Part shown: piece after piece, positions 10,080 through 21,241 of the stretch
How the letters are laid out: every line of letters begins with the position of its first letter
Numbering within the stretch: position 1 is the first letter of the stretch
Made by a program: the position numbers and the translations under genes
The notes under the pieces: model-generated
Seen by the model: only the letters and a program-made list of their open reading frames with translations
Told to the model about the DNA's origin: nothing
Database searches by the model: none
NCBI RefSeq assembly: GCF_029889885.1
Contig: NZ_JARANY010000009.1
Location: 1-64,000 of the forward strand
DNA length: 64,000 nucleotides
Direction of reading: 5' to 3'
Source: Chromohalobacter sp. 296-RDG
Lineage (GTDB): Bacteria; Pseudomonadota; Gammaproteobacteria; Pseudomonadales; Halomonadaceae

Positions 10080-12815
10080 ATGTCCGAAGCTCCACAGAAT
10101 ACGTTATCGACACTCGATGTCGGCGATCATACCTACCACTATTATAGTCTTGACAAGGCCGCCCAAGCGTTCGGCGACGCTTCGCGCCTGCCCATGACAC
10201 TCAAGGTATTGCTCGAGAACCAGCTGCGCTACGGCGACGATGAAAGCGTCTCCCCCGACGACATGCAGGCCCTCGTCGACTGGCAGAAGGAAGGACGCTC
10301 CACTCGCGAAATCGGCTATCGTCCGGCACGCGTGCTGATGCAAGACTTCACCGGCGTTCCCGGGGTCGTGGACCTGGCCGCCATGCGCGACGCCGTCAAG
10401 CGTCTCGGCGAATCTGCCGACCGCATCAATCCGCTCTCCCCCGTGGACCTGGTCATCGACCACTCGGTGATGGTCGATCACTACGGTGATCCTTCGTCGT
10501 TCAAGGACAACGTCGCCATCGAAATGGAGCGCAACCGCGAACGTTACGAATTCCTGCGCTGGGGCCAGCAGGCGTTCGATAATTTCCGCGTCGTGCCACC
10601 GGGTACCGGTATCTGCCACCAGGTCAACCTGGAGTATCTCGGCAAGACGGTGTGGACGAAGGAAGAAAACGGCAAGACGTTCGCCTATCCGGACACACTC
10701 GTGGGTACCGATTCCCACACCACCATGATCAACGGCCTGGGCGTCCTTGGTTGGGGCGTGGGCGGCATCGAAGCCGAGGCCGCGATGCTTGGCCAGCCGG
10801 TCTCGATGCTGATCCCCGAGGTCATCGGCTTCAAGCTCACCGGCAAACTGCGCGAAGGCATCACCGCTACCGATCTGGTGCTGACGGTCACTCAGATGCT
10901 GCGCCAGAAAGGCGTGGTGGGTAAATTCGTCGAATTCTACGGCGATGGCCTCAAGGACCTGCCGCTGGCGGACCGCGCCACCATCGGCAACATGGCGCCC
11001 GAATACGGTGCCACCTGCGGGTTCTTCCCGGTCGACGAAGAAACGCTCAACTACATGCGCCTCACCGGCCGTGACGAACATCAGATCGAGCTCGTCGAAG
11101 CCTATACCAAGGCGCAGGGGCTGTGGCGCGAACCCGGTGCTGAGCCGATCTTCAGCGATGCCCTGCACCTCGACATGAACGAAGTCGAGTCCAGTCTGGC
11201 CGGGCCCAAGCGTCCGCAGGACCGTGTCGCCCTGACCGACATGAAGTCCACCTTCGAGAAGATCCTCAGCGATCGCAAGCCGGACGTCGCGTCCACCGAG
11301 CAAGGCAAGTGGCTCTCCGAAGGCGGGCAGACCGCCGTGGGTACCGACGAGAGTCTGGAGCACGAAGACAGCCAGGCTTGCGAGGTCGATGGCGAGAAGT
11401 TCAAGCTCAACCCGGGCGCCGTGGTCATCGCCGCCATTACCTCGTGCACCAACACCTCCAACCCCAGCGTGATGCTGGCCGCCGGATTGTTGGCACGCAA
11501 GGCCGTCGAGAAGGGCCTCACCACCAAGCCGTGGGTCAAGACATCACTGGCACCTGGCTCCAAGGTGGTCACCGACTACCTCGACGCCAGCGGCACTCAG
11601 AGCGATCTCAACGAACTGGGCTTCAACCTGGTCGGCTATGGCTGCACCACCTGCATCGGTAACTCCGGCCCCTTGCACGAGCCGATCGAGAAAGCCATCG
11701 AAGATGGCGATCTGACGGTAGCCTCAGTGCTCTCCGGCAACCGTAACTTCGAAGGCCGCATCCATCCGCTGGTACCCACCAACTGGCTGGCGTCACCGCC
11801 CCTGGTCGTGGCTTATGCCCTGGCCGGCAACATGCGCATCGATCTTTCCAAGGATCCGTTAGGCAAGGATCAAGACGGCAATCCAGTGTATCTGAAGGAT
11901 GTCTGGCCCAGCCAGGCGGAGATCGCCGAAGCCGTCGAACAGGTCAGAACCGAGATGTATCGCAAGGAATACAGCGAGGTCTTCGAGGGTGACGAGATCT
12001 GGAAGTCGCTCGATGTACCGGAAAGCGATGTCTACGCGTGGAACAACAAGTCCACCTACATCCAGCATCCGCCGTTCTTCGAAGGCATGGGTAAGGAACC
12101 CGCGCCGCTGGAGGACGTCAAGAGTGCCAACGTGCTGGCCATGTTCGGCGACTCGGTGACCACCGACCATATCTCGCCCGCCGGCGCGATCAAGCCCGAC
12201 AGCCCTGCCGGCCGTTATCTGCAGGAAAACGGCGTCAAGCCTGCGGATTTCAACTCCTACGGCTCACGGCGCGGCAACCACGAAGTGATGATGCGCGGCA
12301 CCTTCGCCAACGTACGCATCAAAAACGAGATGCTCGATGACGTCGTGGGCGGCTATACCCGCCACGTGCCCAGCGGCGAACAGATGGCGATCTACGACGC
12401 GGCGATGAAATACGTCGAGAAGGACACGCCGCTGGTGGTGGTCGCCGGCAAGGAATACGGTACTGGCTCCAGCCGCGACTGGGCGGCCAAGGGTACGCGG
12501 CTGCTCGGCGTGCGTGCCGTGCTTGCCGAATCCTACGAGCGCATCCACCGCTCCAACCTGATCGGTATGGGCGTATTGCCGCTGCAGTTCCCCGAGGGCG
12601 AGGACCGTAAGTCACTGGGCATGACCGGCGACGAAACGGTGTCCATCGAAGGCATCGCCGATATCGAGCCTGGCGCCAAGGTCAAGGTGACCATCGCATC
12701 GAGTAAAGGCGAGAAGAAGATCGAAGCGCTGTGCCGCATCGATACCGCCAACGAGATGGCCTACTATCGCCACGGCGGCATTCTGCACTATGTGCTGCGC
12801 AGCATGTTGCAGTAA
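10080..12815 (+). CDS. acnA: Aconitate hydratase A
   Basis: A 911-residue [4Fe-4S] enzyme that interconverts citrate and isocitrate in the TCA cycle. Cluster cysteines are visible in TSCTNTSNP and [10 protein letters not shown], and the swivel domain carries the [10 protein letters not shown] substrate-binding loop. The length and the N-terminal order ([17 protein letters not shown]) fit the AcnA/IRP class rather than AcnB. The start has a strong GAGGAGG eight bases upstream. It is a single-gene unit ending at a terminator. The upstream palindromes suggest it may be regulated by a dedicated repressor. Confidence 0.97.
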   Translation: MSEAPQNTLSTLDVGDHTYHYYSLDKAAQAFGDASRLPMTLKVLLENQLRYGDDESVSPDDMQALVDWQKEGRSTREIGYRPARVLMQDFTGVPGVVDLAAMRDAVKRLGESADRINPLSPVDLVIDHSVMVDHYGDPSSFKDNVAIEMERNRERYEFLRWGQQAFDNFRVVPPGTGICHQVNLEYLGKTVWTKEENGKTFAYPDTLVGTDSHTTMINGLGVLGWGVGGIEAEAAMLGQPVSMLIPEVIGFKLTGKLREGITATDLVLTVTQMLRQKGVVGKFVEFYGDGLKDLPLADRATIGNMAPEYGATCGFFPVDEETLNYMRLTGRDEHQIELVEAYTKAQGLWREPGAEPIFSDALHLDMNEVESSLAGPKRPQDRVALTDMKSTFEKILSDRKPDVASTEQGKWLSEGGQTAVGTDESLEHEDSQACEVDGEKFKLNPGAVVIAAITSCTNTSNPSVMLAAGLLARKAVEKGLTTKPWVKTSLAPGSKVVTDYLDASGTQSDLNELGFNLVGYGCTTCIGNSGPLHEPIEKAIEDGDLTVASVLSGNRNFEGRIHPLVPTNWLASPPLVVAYALAGNMRIDLSKDPLGKDQDGNPVYLKDVWPSQAEIAEAVEQVRTEMYRKEYSEVFEGDEIWKSLDVPESDVYAWNNKSTYIQHPPFFEGMGKEPAPLEDVKSANVLAMFGDSVTTDHISPAGAIKPDSPAGRYLQENGVKPADFNSYGSRRGNHEVMMRGTFANVRIKNEMLDDVVGGYTRHVPSGEQMAIYDAAMKYVEKDTPLVVVAGKEYGTGSSRDWAAKGTRLLGVRAVLAESYERIHRSNLIGMGVLPLQFPEGEDRKSLGMTGDETVSIEGIADIEPGAKVKVTIASSKGEKKIEALCRIDTANEMAYYRHGGILHYVLRSMLQ

Positions 12816-12854
12816 GCAATAGCGCGCTGAGCTAGCGCTATCTAGTACCATAAA

Positions 12855-12894
12855 AAAGCAACACCCCGTCGGCATCGCCGGCGGGGTGTTTTTT
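12855..12894. terminator. Bidirectional terminator between acnA and maeA
   Basis: A strong GC-rich stem (AACACCCCG pairing with CGGGGTGTT) is flanked by an A tract on the left and TTTTTT on the right, so it can serve both convergent genes. Confidence 0.9.
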
Positions 12895-12918
12895 GTCGAT
12901 GGGTCGAAAGGCGTGCGT

Positions 12919-14604
12919 TTAGAAGGCGCGGCGACGATAGGTGCGGTAACGCGGATACCAGAAGTGACGCTCGATGGCGTTCCACAGCGCTTCGTCGCTA
13001 GAGGACAGCGCGACATTTTCCTCTTGGGCCTGCTTGGCAACGGCGAAGGCGATGTACTTGCTGATCTCGCGGATGTCGCTCAGTGAAGGCAACAGCGCGC
13101 CTTTTCCGGTCTTGACGATGGGCGCGTGCTGGGCCAACGCATTGGAAGCCGCCATCAGCATCTTGTCGGTGACGCGGGACGCGTTGGTCGCCACGACTCC
13201 CAGGCCGATGCCAGGGAAGATATAAGCGTTGTTGCACTGGGCGATCGCCACGTCGCGCTCGCCGACGCGCACCGGCGGGAAGGGGCTGCCCGTGGCTACC
13301 AGCGCTTCGCCCCGAGTCCAGTCGAGAACGTCCTGGGGAACAGCCTCGACCTTGGACGTCGGGTTGGAAAGCGGCATCACCAGCGGCTGAGCGCAGCCGG
13401 CGTGCAGCGTCTTGATCACCTCCTCGGTGAACAGGCCGCTTTGCCCGGAAACCCCGATCAATACGCTAGGCTTGGCATTGCGCACCACGTCGAGCAGGTC
13501 GCGGTCCTGGGTCTCCCAGTCGCTCAAGGTGGCGGTCTCGTGCGCGAGACGCTGCTGGAAGTCGTAGAGCCCCTCCATGTCACTGGTCAACAACCCGAAA
13601 CGGTCGATCATGTAGATGCGCTGACGCGCCTCGGCCTCGCTCAGACCTTCCATCGTCATCGCCACGACGATCTGCTCGGCGATACCGCAGCCCGCAGAGC
13701 CGGCCCCGAGAAACGCGATGGTCTGATCCTTGAGCGCCTCGCCCTTGGTCTTGCAGGCCGCCAGCAGCGTGCCCACACACACCGACGCCGTACCCTGGAT
13801 ATCGTCGTTGAAGCAGCACAGCTGGTCGCGATAACGCTCGAGCAGCGGCATGGCGTTGGTCTGGGCGAAGTCCTCGAACTGCAACAGCACGTTGGGCCAG
13901 CGCCGTTGCAGCGCCTCCATGAACATACCGATGAACTCGTCGTACTCTTCCTGACTGACCCGTGGGTGGCGCCAGCCCATGTACATGGGGTCGTCGAGCA
14001 GCTTCTGATTGTTGGTGCCCACGTCGAGCACGATGGGCAGCGTGTAGGCCGGGCTGATGCCGCCGCAGGCGGTATACAGCGACAGCTTGCCGATGGGGAT
14101 GCCCATACCCCCGATGCCCTGATCGCCCAGCCCCAGGATACGTTCACCGTCGGTGGCCACGATCACGCGCACCTTGTCCTTGGTAGCGCTACGCAGGATA
14201 TCGTCCATGCGGTGACGGTCGGGATACGAGATGAAGAGCCCGCGGTGATTACGGTAAATATTGGAGAACTCTTCGCATGCCTCACCTACCGTAGGGGTAT
14301 AGATGATCGGCAGCATTTCCTCGAGATGCTCTTCCAGCAGGCGGAAGAACAGCGTCTCGTTATCGTCCTGAATCGACCGCAGATAAATGTGCTTGTCGAG
14401 GTTGTTCTGACACAAAGTGTACTGGTGATAAGCGCGCTCGAGTTGCTCTTCGATGCTCTCGACATTCTGCGGCAACAACCCCACCAGGTTGAACTCGACA
14501 CGCTCTTCGCTGGTAAAGGCGCTGCCCTTGTTGAGTAGCGGCATCTCCAGCAGTGAGGGGCCGGCATAAGGAATATAAAGGGGACGCTTGGATGTTTCGC
14601 TCAT
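12919..14604 (-). CDS. maeA: NAD-dependent malic enzyme
   Basis: A 561-residue oxidative decarboxylase converting malate to pyruvate, close to the 565 residues of E. coli MaeA (SfcA). The N-terminal malic domain contains [13 protein letters not shown], the active-site region [17 protein letters not shown], and the metal-site FEDFAQTNA; the NAD-binding domain has [14 protein letters not shown]. This arrangement is the large eukaryote-like malic enzyme without a phosphotransacetylase tail. The start at 14604 ([13 protein letters not shown]) was chosen for similarity; upstream GTGAGG is the likely ribosome site. Confidence 0.95.
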   Translation of the reverse strand: MSETSKRPLYIPYAGPSLLEMPLLNKGSAFTSEERVEFNLVGLLPQNVESIEEQLERAYHQYTLCQNNLDKHIYLRSIQDDNETLFFRLLEEHLEEMLPIIYTPTVGEACEEFSNIYRNHRGLFISYPDRHRMDDILRSATKDKVRVIVATDGERILGLGDQGIGGMGIPIGKLSLYTACGGISPAYTLPIVLDVGTNNQKLLDDPMYMGWRHPRVSQEEYDEFIGMFMEALQRRWPNVLLQFEDFAQTNAMPLLERYRDQLCCFNDDIQGTASVCVGTLLAACKTKGEALKDQTIAFLGAGSAGCGIAEQIVVAMTMEGLSEAEARQRIYMIDRFGLLTSDMEGLYDFQQRLAHETATLSDWETQDRDLLDVVRNAKPSVLIGVSGQSGLFTEEVIKTLHAGCAQPLVMPLSNPTSKVEAVPQDVLDWTRGEALVATGSPFPPVRVGERDVAIAQCNNAYIFPGIGLGVVATNASRVTDKMLMAASNALAQHAPIVKTGKGALLPSLSDIREISKYIAFAVAKQAQEENVALSSSDEALWNAIERHFWYPRYRTYRRRAF

Positions 14605-14703
14605 CGTTTGCCTCACGCAGGTGACGGAACTCGGAGCCCTGGGGCTCCGCACGGCTCGAGCTTCACTATATCACGCCGCCTTGCCACCCGCGCACGCCAC
14701 AAC

Positions 14704-14735
14704 GATGCACGGCGCCTCAAGGGACGCCGTGCATC
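14704..14735 (-). terminator. Hairpin after the YeeE/YedE gene
   Basis: A perfect 11-bp stem (14704-14714 with 14725-14735) and a 10-base loop separate the transporter gene from maeA downstream. No T run follows on the minus strand. Confidence 0.55.
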
Positions 14736-14759
14736 ATTTGCGCGTGTCGATTATACGCA

Positions 14760-15983
14760 TCAGCCACTGCGCGCCACGGGGCGTGCCGAGCCCGAGAAGA
14801 ACCACGGGCGTAGCCGCACGCCCAGCATGTTGCCGGCAAACGCCGCGACCAACCACAGCCAGCCGTGCAAGCTACCCGATGAAATGCCGCCGAAATAGGC
14901 GCCGATGTTGCACCCGAACGCCAGGCGCGCCCCATAACCCAGCAGGAATCCACCGATGGCCGCCGCCACCACGGAACGTAGCGGGATGTTGAATTTCGGC
15001 GCGAAACGGCCCGCCAGTGCTGCAGCGGCCATCGCCCCCAGAATAATCCCCACGTTCATGACCGTAGTGACATCGCTCCAGACATTGGCGTTCAAGGCCG
15101 CTTGATTGCCGGCCGCCTGCCAATAGCCCCAGCCGCTGACGTCGCCGCCTAACGCCTCGAAGCCCTTGGCACCCCACAGCGCCAACGCCGAGGTAATGCC
15201 CCATGGGCGTCCGGCGAGCGCCAGCGTGATGAAATTGAGCACCGCCAAACCCACTGCGCCGGCCAATAGCGGCCAAGGGCCTTGCAGCCAACGCGAGCGG
15301 CCAGCCTCGACCTGTGGCGCCCGTTCGAGCTGACCGTGCCGGCGTCTCTCCATAGCCACCGTCACCGCCGCGATCGCGGCGAACAACGCCAGGCTCACGA
15401 CGATGCCGCCGCCCACGCCGAACAGGCCATGCAGCGACGTCGGCTGGAACGCCGGCCACGTCTGCCACCAGGCAAAATGCGCCGTACCGACCAAGGAGCC
15501 GATGATGAAAAACACCAGGGTGATCACCATGCGCGCATTGCCGCCGCCCACCGTGAACAAGGTTCCCGAGGCACAGCCGCCGCCGAGCTGCATGCCCAGA
15601 CCGAACAGGAATGCACCGACCAGGACCGATACCCCGATGGGTGCGATATAGCCGGAAACCGGCGTGCCAAACAGAGTACCCGCGCCCAGAGCCGGGAAGA
15701 ACAGCACCACCGCCAGGGCCAGCATGACCATCTGCGCGCGCAAGCCTCGCCCACGACGCTCGGTAATGAACACCCGCCACGCGGAGGTGAAGCCGAAGGC
15801 GGCATGATAGAGCACCATGCCCAGGGCGCCCCCCACGATCATGAGCAACCCCGTGGCCGCCCCGAAGGCCGTGCCCACGGCCAGGGCGCCCAGGAGCAAG
15901 ACGATTGTCGCCGCCAATGCCAACGGCGGTACGCCGCGACGCGGCGTCGGCGCAGCGGACGAAACACTGGATGCGTCAGGCAT
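14760..15983 (-). CDS. YeeE/YedE family sulfur-compound transporter
   Basis: A 407-residue polytopic inner-membrane protein with roughly nine to ten hydrophobic segments. Two internal half-repeats carry the family cysteines: GGGCASGTLFTVGGG (Cys near 137) and AFGCNIGAYFGGI near the C-terminus. YeeE (TsuA) proteins take up thiosulfate through conserved cysteines, so uptake of thiosulfate or a related sulfur compound is likely (inference). No TusA-like partner is next to it. AGGAGGTTGCG directly upstream supports the start. Confidence 0.85.
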   Translation of the reverse strand: MPDASSVSSAAPTPRRGVPPLALAATIVLLLGALAVGTAFGAATGLLMIVGGALGMVLYHAAFGFTSAWRVFITERRGRGLRAQMVMLALAVVLFFPALGAGTLFGTPVSGYIAPIGVSVLVGAFLFGLGMQLGGGCASGTLFTVGGGNARMVITLVFFIIGSLVGTAHFAWWQTWPAFQPTSLHGLFGVGGGIVVSLALFAAIAAVTVAMERRRHGQLERAPQVEAGRSRWLQGPWPLLAGAVGLAVLNFITLALAGRPWGITSALALWGAKGFEALGGDVSGWGYWQAAGNQAALNANVWSDVTTVMNVGIILGAMAAAALAGRFAPKFNIPLRSVVAAAIGGFLLGYGARLAFGCNIGAYFGGISSGSLHGWLWLVAAFAGNMLGVRLRPWFFSGSARPVARSG

Positions 15984-16092
15984 CGCAACCTCCTGTTATC
16001 GTTTGAATGGAAATTGTTGCCTATCTTAGCGCCTGCCCAGACCTTTTAAAAATTCATAAAACGCATTCACGCTATAGCGTTTGGCAATATAA

Positions 16093-16120
16093 AAAGCCCG
16101 TGTCTCGTGACACGGGCTTT
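16093..16120 (-). terminator. Rho-independent terminator of trpS
   Basis: A perfect 12-bp stem with a 4-base loop is followed on the minus strand by TTTTTAT. It sits 43 bases beyond the trpS stop. Confidence 0.9.
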
Positions 16121-16162
16121 GGCAGTGCGCAAGACGCACCGATAAGAAGCGTCAATGAGGCG

Positions 16163-17176
16163 TCACACGAAACGCCCCAGGCCAGCGACTTCGCGCACAC
16201 GCTCCATGAGAGGTTGCGCCTCGGCACGGGCCTTTTCGGCGCCCTGCTTGAGCACGTTCTCGATATGCCCGGGGTCTTCGAGCAGAGCATTATACCGCTC
16301 GCGAGGTTCGCGCAAGTGCGCGTTGAGATATTCGAAGACCCGATCCTTGGCCTCGCCCCAGCCGATGCCGTTCTCGTAGTCGGCCCGCATGGTGGCGGTC
16401 TCTTCGGCGGAGGCAAACGACGAGAAGATCTGAAACAGCGTGCAGCCATCGGGGTCCTTGGGCTCGCCGGGCTCCAGGGAGTTGGTCTTGATCTTGCGCA
16501 CCAGCTTCTGGAGCTTCTTCTCCGAGACGAACAGCGGGATGGTGTTGTTGTAACTCTTGGACATCTTGCGGCCATCGAGTCCGTTCAATACTTCTACCTT
16601 GTCGTCGACTACCGCCTCGGGCAGCGTGAAATACTGTCCCTTGTAGAGATGGTTGAAGCGCCCGCCCATATCGCGCGCCATCTCGATATGCTGGATCTGG
16701 TCGCGCCCCACCGGGACTTTAGTGGCATTGAACATCAGGATATCCGCCGCCATCAGCACCGGATAACCGAACAGCCCCATGCTCACGCCCTTATCCATAT
16801 CCTGATGGCCGAGCTCTTCGTTCTCGTCCACCGCCGCCTTGTAGGCATGGGCGCGGTTCATCAGCCCCTTGGCACAGACGCAGGACAGCATCCAGGTAAG
16901 CTCGGGAATCTCGGGAATGTCCGACTGGCGGTAGAAGACAGCATTGTCGGTATCCAGGCCCAACGCCAGCCAGGTGGCGGCGATTTCCAGGCGCGATTGC
17001 TGCACGCGCTTGGGATCCTGACACTTGATCAACGCATGCAGATCCGCGAGGAAATAGAAGGAATCCACATCGGGACGTTGGCTGGCCTCGATGGCCGGTT
17101 TGATGGCCCCGACATAATTGCCGAGATGCGGGGTACCGGTGGTGGTGATGCCGGTCAGAACGCGTGTCTTGGTCAT
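16163..17176 (-). CDS. trpS: Tryptophan--tRNA ligase
   Basis: A 337-residue class I aminoacyl-tRNA synthetase that charges tRNA-Trp. The HIGH-like motif is seen as [12 protein letters not shown] near the N-terminus and the KMSKS loop as [10 protein letters not shown]. Length fits bacterial TrpS (about 334). The start at 17176 ([14 protein letters not shown]) aligns with the family; the frame is open 21 codons further upstream. The gene ends at a strong terminator and lies 99 bases downstream of ald on the same strand. Confidence 0.97.
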   Translation of the reverse strand: MTKTRVLTGITTTGTPHLGNYVGAIKPAIEASQRPDVDSFYFLADLHALIKCQDPKRVQQSRLEIAATWLALGLDTDNAVFYRQSDIPEIPELTWMLSCVCAKGLMNRAHAYKAAVDENEELGHQDMDKGVSMGLFGYPVLMAADILMFNATKVPVGRDQIQHIEMARDMGGRFNHLYKGQYFTLPEAVVDDKVEVLNGLDGRKMSKSYNNTIPLFVSEKKLQKLVRKIKTNSLEPGEPKDPDGCTLFQIFSSFASAEETATMRADYENGIGWGEAKDRVFEYLNAHLREPRERYNALLEDPGHIENVLKQGAEKARAEAQPLMERVREVAGLGRFV

Positions 17177-17275
17177 GAAATTGGGCTGATCGCAACGAAA
17201 TGTGAGAATCTGCCCAGTGTACAACGACGTCCCGGCCAAGGCGACCGGGCCCAGCCGGAACGTCGTCGTCCGCCA

Positions 17276-18391
17276 CTACACCATCAGGTTCTTGGGATCG
17301 ACCGCGTCCAGACCGAATGCCTGGGCCACCGCCGAGTGCGTGATGTGTCCGGCATGGACGTTGAGGCCCTCGAGGAAGTGAGGATCCTCCGCCAGGGCGC
17401 CTTGCCATCCTTTGTCGGCCAGTGCCAGTACGAACGGCAAGGTAGCATTGGTCAACGCCTGGGTGGAGGTACGCGCCACGGCGCCCGGCATGTTGGCGAC
17501 GCAGTAATGCACCACACCATCCACGACATAGGTGGGATCGGCATGGGTCGTCGCGCGGCTCGTCTCGAAGCAGCCGCCCTGATCGATGGCCACGTCTACC
17601 AGCACACTGCCCGGACGCATGTCGCCGAGCATCTGGCGAGTGATTAGCTTTGGCGCCTGTGCGCCCGGTACCAGCACCGCACCGACGACGATATCCGACT
17701 CGCGGGCCGCGGTTTCCAGGGCGTCCGCCGTCGAGTACACGGTATTCAAACGACCTTGATAGCGATGGTCGAGCACTTCCAGCCGCTCCAGCGACTTGTC
17801 GAGCACGGTGACATCCGCGCCCAGCCCCAGCGCCATGCGCGCAGCGTTCTCCCCGACCACGCCACCGCCAATCACGGTGACCTTGGCCGGCGCCACGCCG
17901 GGCACTCCGGGAATCAGAATACCCGCACCGCCCTGGGCCTTTTCCAGGCTATGCGCGCCGGCTTGGATGGCCATGCGGCCGGCGACACGACTCATCGGTG
18001 CCAAAAGCGGCAAACCGCCTTCTTCGTCGGTGATCGTCTCGTAGGCGATGCAGGTCGCTTCGCTGTCCATCAGCCCTCGTGTCAGCGACTCTTCGGCGGC
18101 CAAATGCAGGTAGGTAAAAAGCGTATGGCTCGGCTTGAGACGCTTGACCTCCTCCGGCTGAGGCTCCTTCACCTTGACGATCAACTCGGCGTTATCCCAT
18201 AGCGCGTCGAGATCTTGCTCGATACGCGCTCCCGCCGCTTCATACTCAGCGTCAGGGAAGCCGGCTCCCTCGCCCGCCGAGGCCTGCACTGCCACGCGAT
18301 GCCCGCGTGCCACCAGTTCGCGCACCACGCTTGGCGTCAAGGCGACACGATACTCATGGTTCTTGATTTCCTTGGGTATGGCAATTTTCAT
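17276..18391 (-). CDS. ald: Alanine dehydrogenase
   Basis: A 371-residue NAD-dependent enzyme interconverting L-alanine and pyruvate plus ammonia. Family motifs are the N-terminal MKIAIPKEIKNHEYRVALTP, the catalytic Lys in VKVKEP, the active-site THLA-like region (FTYLHLAAEE), and the Rossmann loop VIGGGVVGENAA. Length is as expected. The start has GGAAGCGTC upstream. No Lrp-type activator gene lies beside it, although such regulators often control ald. Confidence 0.95.
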   Translation of the reverse strand: MKIAIPKEIKNHEYRVALTPSVVRELVARGHRVAVQASAGEGAGFPDAEYEAAGARIEQDLDALWDNAELIVKVKEPQPEEVKRLKPSHTLFTYLHLAAEESLTRGLMDSEATCIAYETITDEEGGLPLLAPMSRVAGRMAIQAGAHSLEKAQGGAGILIPGVPGVAPAKVTVIGGGVVGENAARMALGLGADVTVLDKSLERLEVLDHRYQGRLNTVYSTADALETAARESDIVVGAVLVPGAQAPKLITRQMLGDMRPGSVLVDVAIDQGGCFETSRATTHADPTYVVDGVVHYCVANMPGAVARTSTQALTNATLPFVLALADKGWQGALAEDPHFLEGLNVHAGHITHSAVAQAFGLDAVDPKNLMV

Positions 18392-18584
18392 GACGCTTCC
18401 TTTACGACGTGATCAACATAGGCTCAACGACTATTCATTACAGCACACGCACAGGAATCGGTGGGAAGGCGAAGAAAAAACGGAAGGACGCGCTATAAAA
18501 ACACGTTTTAATAGAAAACTTTACGCTGACAACGTCCATGGCCGGACGATTTACGCCGGCCAGGTCGTGCATACCCTGCTCGCC

Positions 18585-18908
18585 TTAAACGGGACGTGCC
18601 TCGCCACACTGCCAGCAGGTATCGAAGACACCTTCCAGCCATTCACCACAGGCAGGGCAACGCCAGGCAGGGCAATCCTCAGTGGGACCGTTGAGGGCAT
18701 CATCGACCAACGCTTCAGCGCGCTGGCGATGCCCCGCCGGCACCCAGACCTCCGGCTCGCATTCACCGGGCGGCAGTTCGCCGGCGCCACCGCCGAGCGT
18801 CATGTTGCGCAGCACGGGCACCAACCCGGCGCTGGCCAACACGTTGTGCACGTGGTTGACCAGCAACGCGTTGGGATGCCGAAAGACGCGAACGCTATCC
18901 AACGTCAT
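18585..18908 (-). CDS. DUF2007 domain protein with C-terminal zinc ribbon
   Basis: A 107-residue protein. The first 70 residues (VRVFRHPNALLVNHVHNVL onward) form a DUF2007 ferredoxin-like signal-transduction domain; the tail carries CPACG and CWQCG, a four-Cys zinc ribbon. It starts 2 bases after the rlmI stop, so it is probably translated from the rlmI mRNA. The open frame extends far upstream in another reading of rlmI, but that part is a shadow. The function of the family is unknown. Confidence 0.82.
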   Translation of the reverse strand: MTLDSVRVFRHPNALLVNHVHNVLASAGLVPVLRNMTLGGGAGELPPGECEPEVWVPAGHRQRAEALVDDALNGPTEDCPAWRCPACGEWLEGVFDTCWQCGEARPV

Positions 18909-18910
18909 GA

Positions 18911-20101
18911 TCAGTTGCGGAAAACCCGCACACCCATTGCCTTGAGGTAGGCGGTTTCGGGAATCGCGGGGTGCACGGGATGATCCAGCCCCTGGTGGCC
19001 CTGATAGATGACCTGCCCATGGCGGTCCTGATGGCGGACCGCGCCGCGCACGCACTCCATCAAGCGCTCCGGCGTCAGGTGCATAGAGCACGACGCCGAG
19101 AGCAGCATGCCGTCGCGCCCCAGTAGCCGAATCGCCTCACGGTTGAGCCGCGAATAGGCACGCTCGCCGTTGGAAATGTCCTTGCGCTTCTTTATGAAGG
19201 CCGGCGGGTCGAGCACGATCACATCGAATTGCTCGCCTTCCGCCTTGAGGGCTGCCAATGCCTCGAAGGCCTCGCCCTCACCGACGGCCACTTGCTCGGC
19301 CAAGCCGTTAAGCGCAGCGTTATCGGCCACACGCTCCAGGGCCTGGGCGGAACTATCCACGCACAGCACCTCGCTAGCGCCATGTGCGGCCGCCTGAACA
19401 CCCCAACCGCCCACATAGCTGAACACATCCAGCACGCGCTTGCCGGCGACCAGGCCATTGAGCCATGCCCGGTTGGCGCGGTGATCGAAGAACCAACCGG
19501 TTTTCTGGCCATCCAGCACCGGTACCGCGAAGCGCACACCGTTTTCCTCGAGCAGCACTTGATCAGGCAGCTCACCGTAGGCGACCTCGACCTCGTCGCC
19601 GAGCCGTTCCTGACGACGCCCGGACGAATCGTTCTTGAATACGATGGCGCGCGGCGCCAGTACTTTCTCGAGCGCGGCAACGATCTCGTCGCGCAGCCGG
19701 TCCATGCCTACGGTATTGAGCTGCACCACCAGCACGTCATCGAAACGATCGACGACGAGCCCCGGCAACAGATCGCCCTCGCCATGTATAAGGCGATAGA
19801 AAGGCTTGGCGAACATCCGCGCGCGCAGGCCCAACGCCTGCTTGAAACGGTGGACCAACAGCGAACGGTCGAGACGCACATCCATATCCCGCGACACGAT
19901 ACGCGCGCAGATCAGCGAATGCGGATTGACGTAGGCGATACCCATCGGCTTGCCATTAGCGGCCTCGATGACTGCCTGGGCGCCCGGTTCGAAATCCTTC
20001 AGCGGCGTGGTCGCGATATCGATCTCGTTGGAATAGAGCCACAAATGGCCCGCCTTGAGACGACGATCGGCGTTTTTCTTGAGGCGTAGACGTTCGGTCA
20101 C
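18911..20101 (-). CDS. rlmI: 23S rRNA m5C1962 methyltransferase RlmI
   Basis: A 396-residue SAM-dependent methyltransferase with an N-terminal PUA domain (about 1-75; RLKKNADRRLKAGHLWLYSNE) and a C-terminal Rossmann domain. The SAM loop is DVFSYVGGWGVQAAA, motif IV is LDPPAFIKKRKD, and the likely catalytic cysteine is in SASCSMHL. I chose a GTG start at 20101 because AGAGG lies upstream and the protein then aligns with RlmI; the frame is open another 117 codons through mutM without similarity. It is the first gene of an rlmI-DUF2007 pair. Confidence 0.93.
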   Translation of the reverse strand: MTERLRLKKNADRRLKAGHLWLYSNEIDIATTPLKDFEPGAQAVIEAANGKPMGIAYVNPHSLICARIVSRDMDVRLDRSLLVHRFKQALGLRARMFAKPFYRLIHGEGDLLPGLVVDRFDDVLVVQLNTVGMDRLRDEIVAALEKVLAPRAIVFKNDSSGRRQERLGDEVEVAYGELPDQVLLEENGVRFAVPVLDGQKTGWFFDHRANRAWLNGLVAGKRVLDVFSYVGGWGVQAAAHGASEVLCVDSSAQALERVADNAALNGLAEQVAVGEGEAFEALAALKAEGEQFDVIVLDPPAFIKKRKDISNGERAYSRLNREAIRLLGRDGMLLSASCSMHLTPERLMECVRGAVRHQDRHGQVIYQGHQGLDHPVHPAIPETAYLKAMGVRVFRN

Positions 20102-20141
20102 GGAAAACCTCTTGGCAAAGATATCGCGCGGCGCGAAGCGC

Positions 20142-20957
20142 TCAGCGCTGACAGTGGGGACAAAAAACGCTGGCACGCTGCCCCAGCGTAGCCAAGCGTA
20201 AAGGCTCACCGCAACGCCGGCAAGGCGCTTCTTGCCGCCCATAGACGTTGAGGCGCTGAGCGAAATAACCGGGCTCGCCGGTGCCGCTGACAAAGTCGCG
20301 AAGCGTCGTGCCGCCCTGCGTGATCGCCGCCGCCAGCACCTCGCGTGCCGCCTCGGCCAGGCGCTCATAGCGCTCGCGAGAGATACGTCTCGCCGCACGC
20401 CGGGGGTCGATCCCCGCCAGAAACAACGCTTCGCTGGCGTAGATATTGCCAACCCCCACCACCACGGCGTTGTCCATCAAGAACGGCTTGACGGCAATGC
20501 GTCGCTTGCGTGAAAGCCGATAGAGACGTTCGCCGTCGAAATCCGGCGACAACGGCTCGGGCCCCAGACGCACCAGACGCGGATCGTCGACCGGCGAGCC
20601 CTGCAGCCAATCGACGATGCCGAAACGACGAGGGTCGTGATAACGCAAAATCGCGCCATCCTCCACGACCAAGTCGACATGATCGTGCTTTCTGGGCATA
20701 TCGCCAAGCCGCGCCACACGCAGGCTCCCGGACATTCCCAGATGCCATAGCAGGGTACGTTCACCAACGGGCATGAGCAGATACTTGGCGCGCCGCCCTA
20801 GCGTACCGATTCGCTGACCGACGAGCATATCCGCCAGGTCATCCGGCACCGGCGTGCGCAGGCGTGGCTGGCGCACGATGACTTCACGAATCTCGCGCCC
20901 CTCTATATAGGGCGCAATCCCGCGGCGCGTCGTCTCGACTTCAGGGAGTTCAGGCAT
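20142..20957 (-). CDS. mutM: Formamidopyrimidine-DNA glycosylase
   Basis: A 271-residue bifunctional glycosylase/AP lyase that removes 8-oxoguanine. The N-terminal PELPEVETT gives the catalytic Pro1 and Glu2 after Met removal; GRRAKYLL carries the conserved Lys; the C-terminal zinc finger is CRRCG...CPHCQR. All catalytic residues are intact. It is separated from rpmG upstream by a terminator, the same neighbour as in E. coli. Confidence 0.97.
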   Translation of the reverse strand: MPELPEVETTRRGIAPYIEGREIREVIVRQPRLRTPVPDDLADMLVGQRIGTLGRRAKYLLMPVGERTLLWHLGMSGSLRVARLGDMPRKHDHVDLVVEDGAILRYHDPRRFGIVDWLQGSPVDDPRLVRLGPEPLSPDFDGERLYRLSRKRRIAVKPFLMDNAVVVGVGNIYASEALFLAGIDPRRAARRISRERYERLAEAAREVLAAAITQGGTTLRDFVSGTGEPGYFAQRLNVYGRQEAPCRRCGEPLRLATLGQRASVFCPHCQR

Positions 20958-20987
20958 GCTGGCTTCCCGCCATCTTTCTTGCTGACA

Positions 20988-21016
20988 TAAAAAAACCCGG
21001 AGCGACCCGGGTTTTT
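20988..21016 (-). terminator. Terminator of the rpmB-rpmG operon
   Basis: A 10-bp stem (20991-21000 with 21007-21016) is followed on the minus strand by seven T residues, in the gap between rpmG and mutM. Confidence 0.9.
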
Positions 21017-21056
21017 CTGACAGGTGAACGTCACCTGAGGCAAAGGAGGGCCAAGA

Positions 21057-21212
21057 TCACTTGATCTTGGCTTCCTTGTACATCACGTGCTTGCGGACGA
21101 CCGGGTCGAATTTTTTCATTTCGAGCTTGTCCGGCGTGTTCCGCTTGTTCTTGTCGGTGGTGTAGAAATGGCCGGTTCCGGCGCTGGACACCATCTTGAT
21201 CTTGTCACGCAT
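21057..21212 (-). CDS. rpmG: 50S ribosomal protein L33
   Basis: A 51-residue protein starting [19 protein letters not shown] and ending [11 protein letters not shown], the standard bacterial L33 sequence. It lacks the CxxC zinc pairs, so it is the C-minus (zinc-independent) form. GGGAGT lies upstream of the ATG. It lies 29 bases downstream of rpmB and before a strong terminator. Confidence 0.97.
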
Positions 21213-21241
21213 GAATCATTACTCCCTGTTTGGACGCGTGT

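Noticed and set aside
10104-11363. A 419-codon open frame antisense to acnA
   Set aside because: It mirrors aconitase codons and shows no recognisable domain; long shadow frames are expected at this GC content.
13126-14538. A 470-codon open frame antisense to maeA
   Set aside because: maeA on the other strand has full catalytic motifs; the antisense frame has no ribosome site or family similarity and arises from high GC at third positions.
16007-17647. A 546-codon open frame opposite trpS and ald
   Set aside because: It spans two well-supported genes and a strong terminator on the opposite strand.
20102-20452. A 117-codon N-terminal extension of rlmI through mutM
   Set aside because: The extension is a shadow of mutM; the GTG at 20101 has a ribosome site and matches the RlmI N-terminus.
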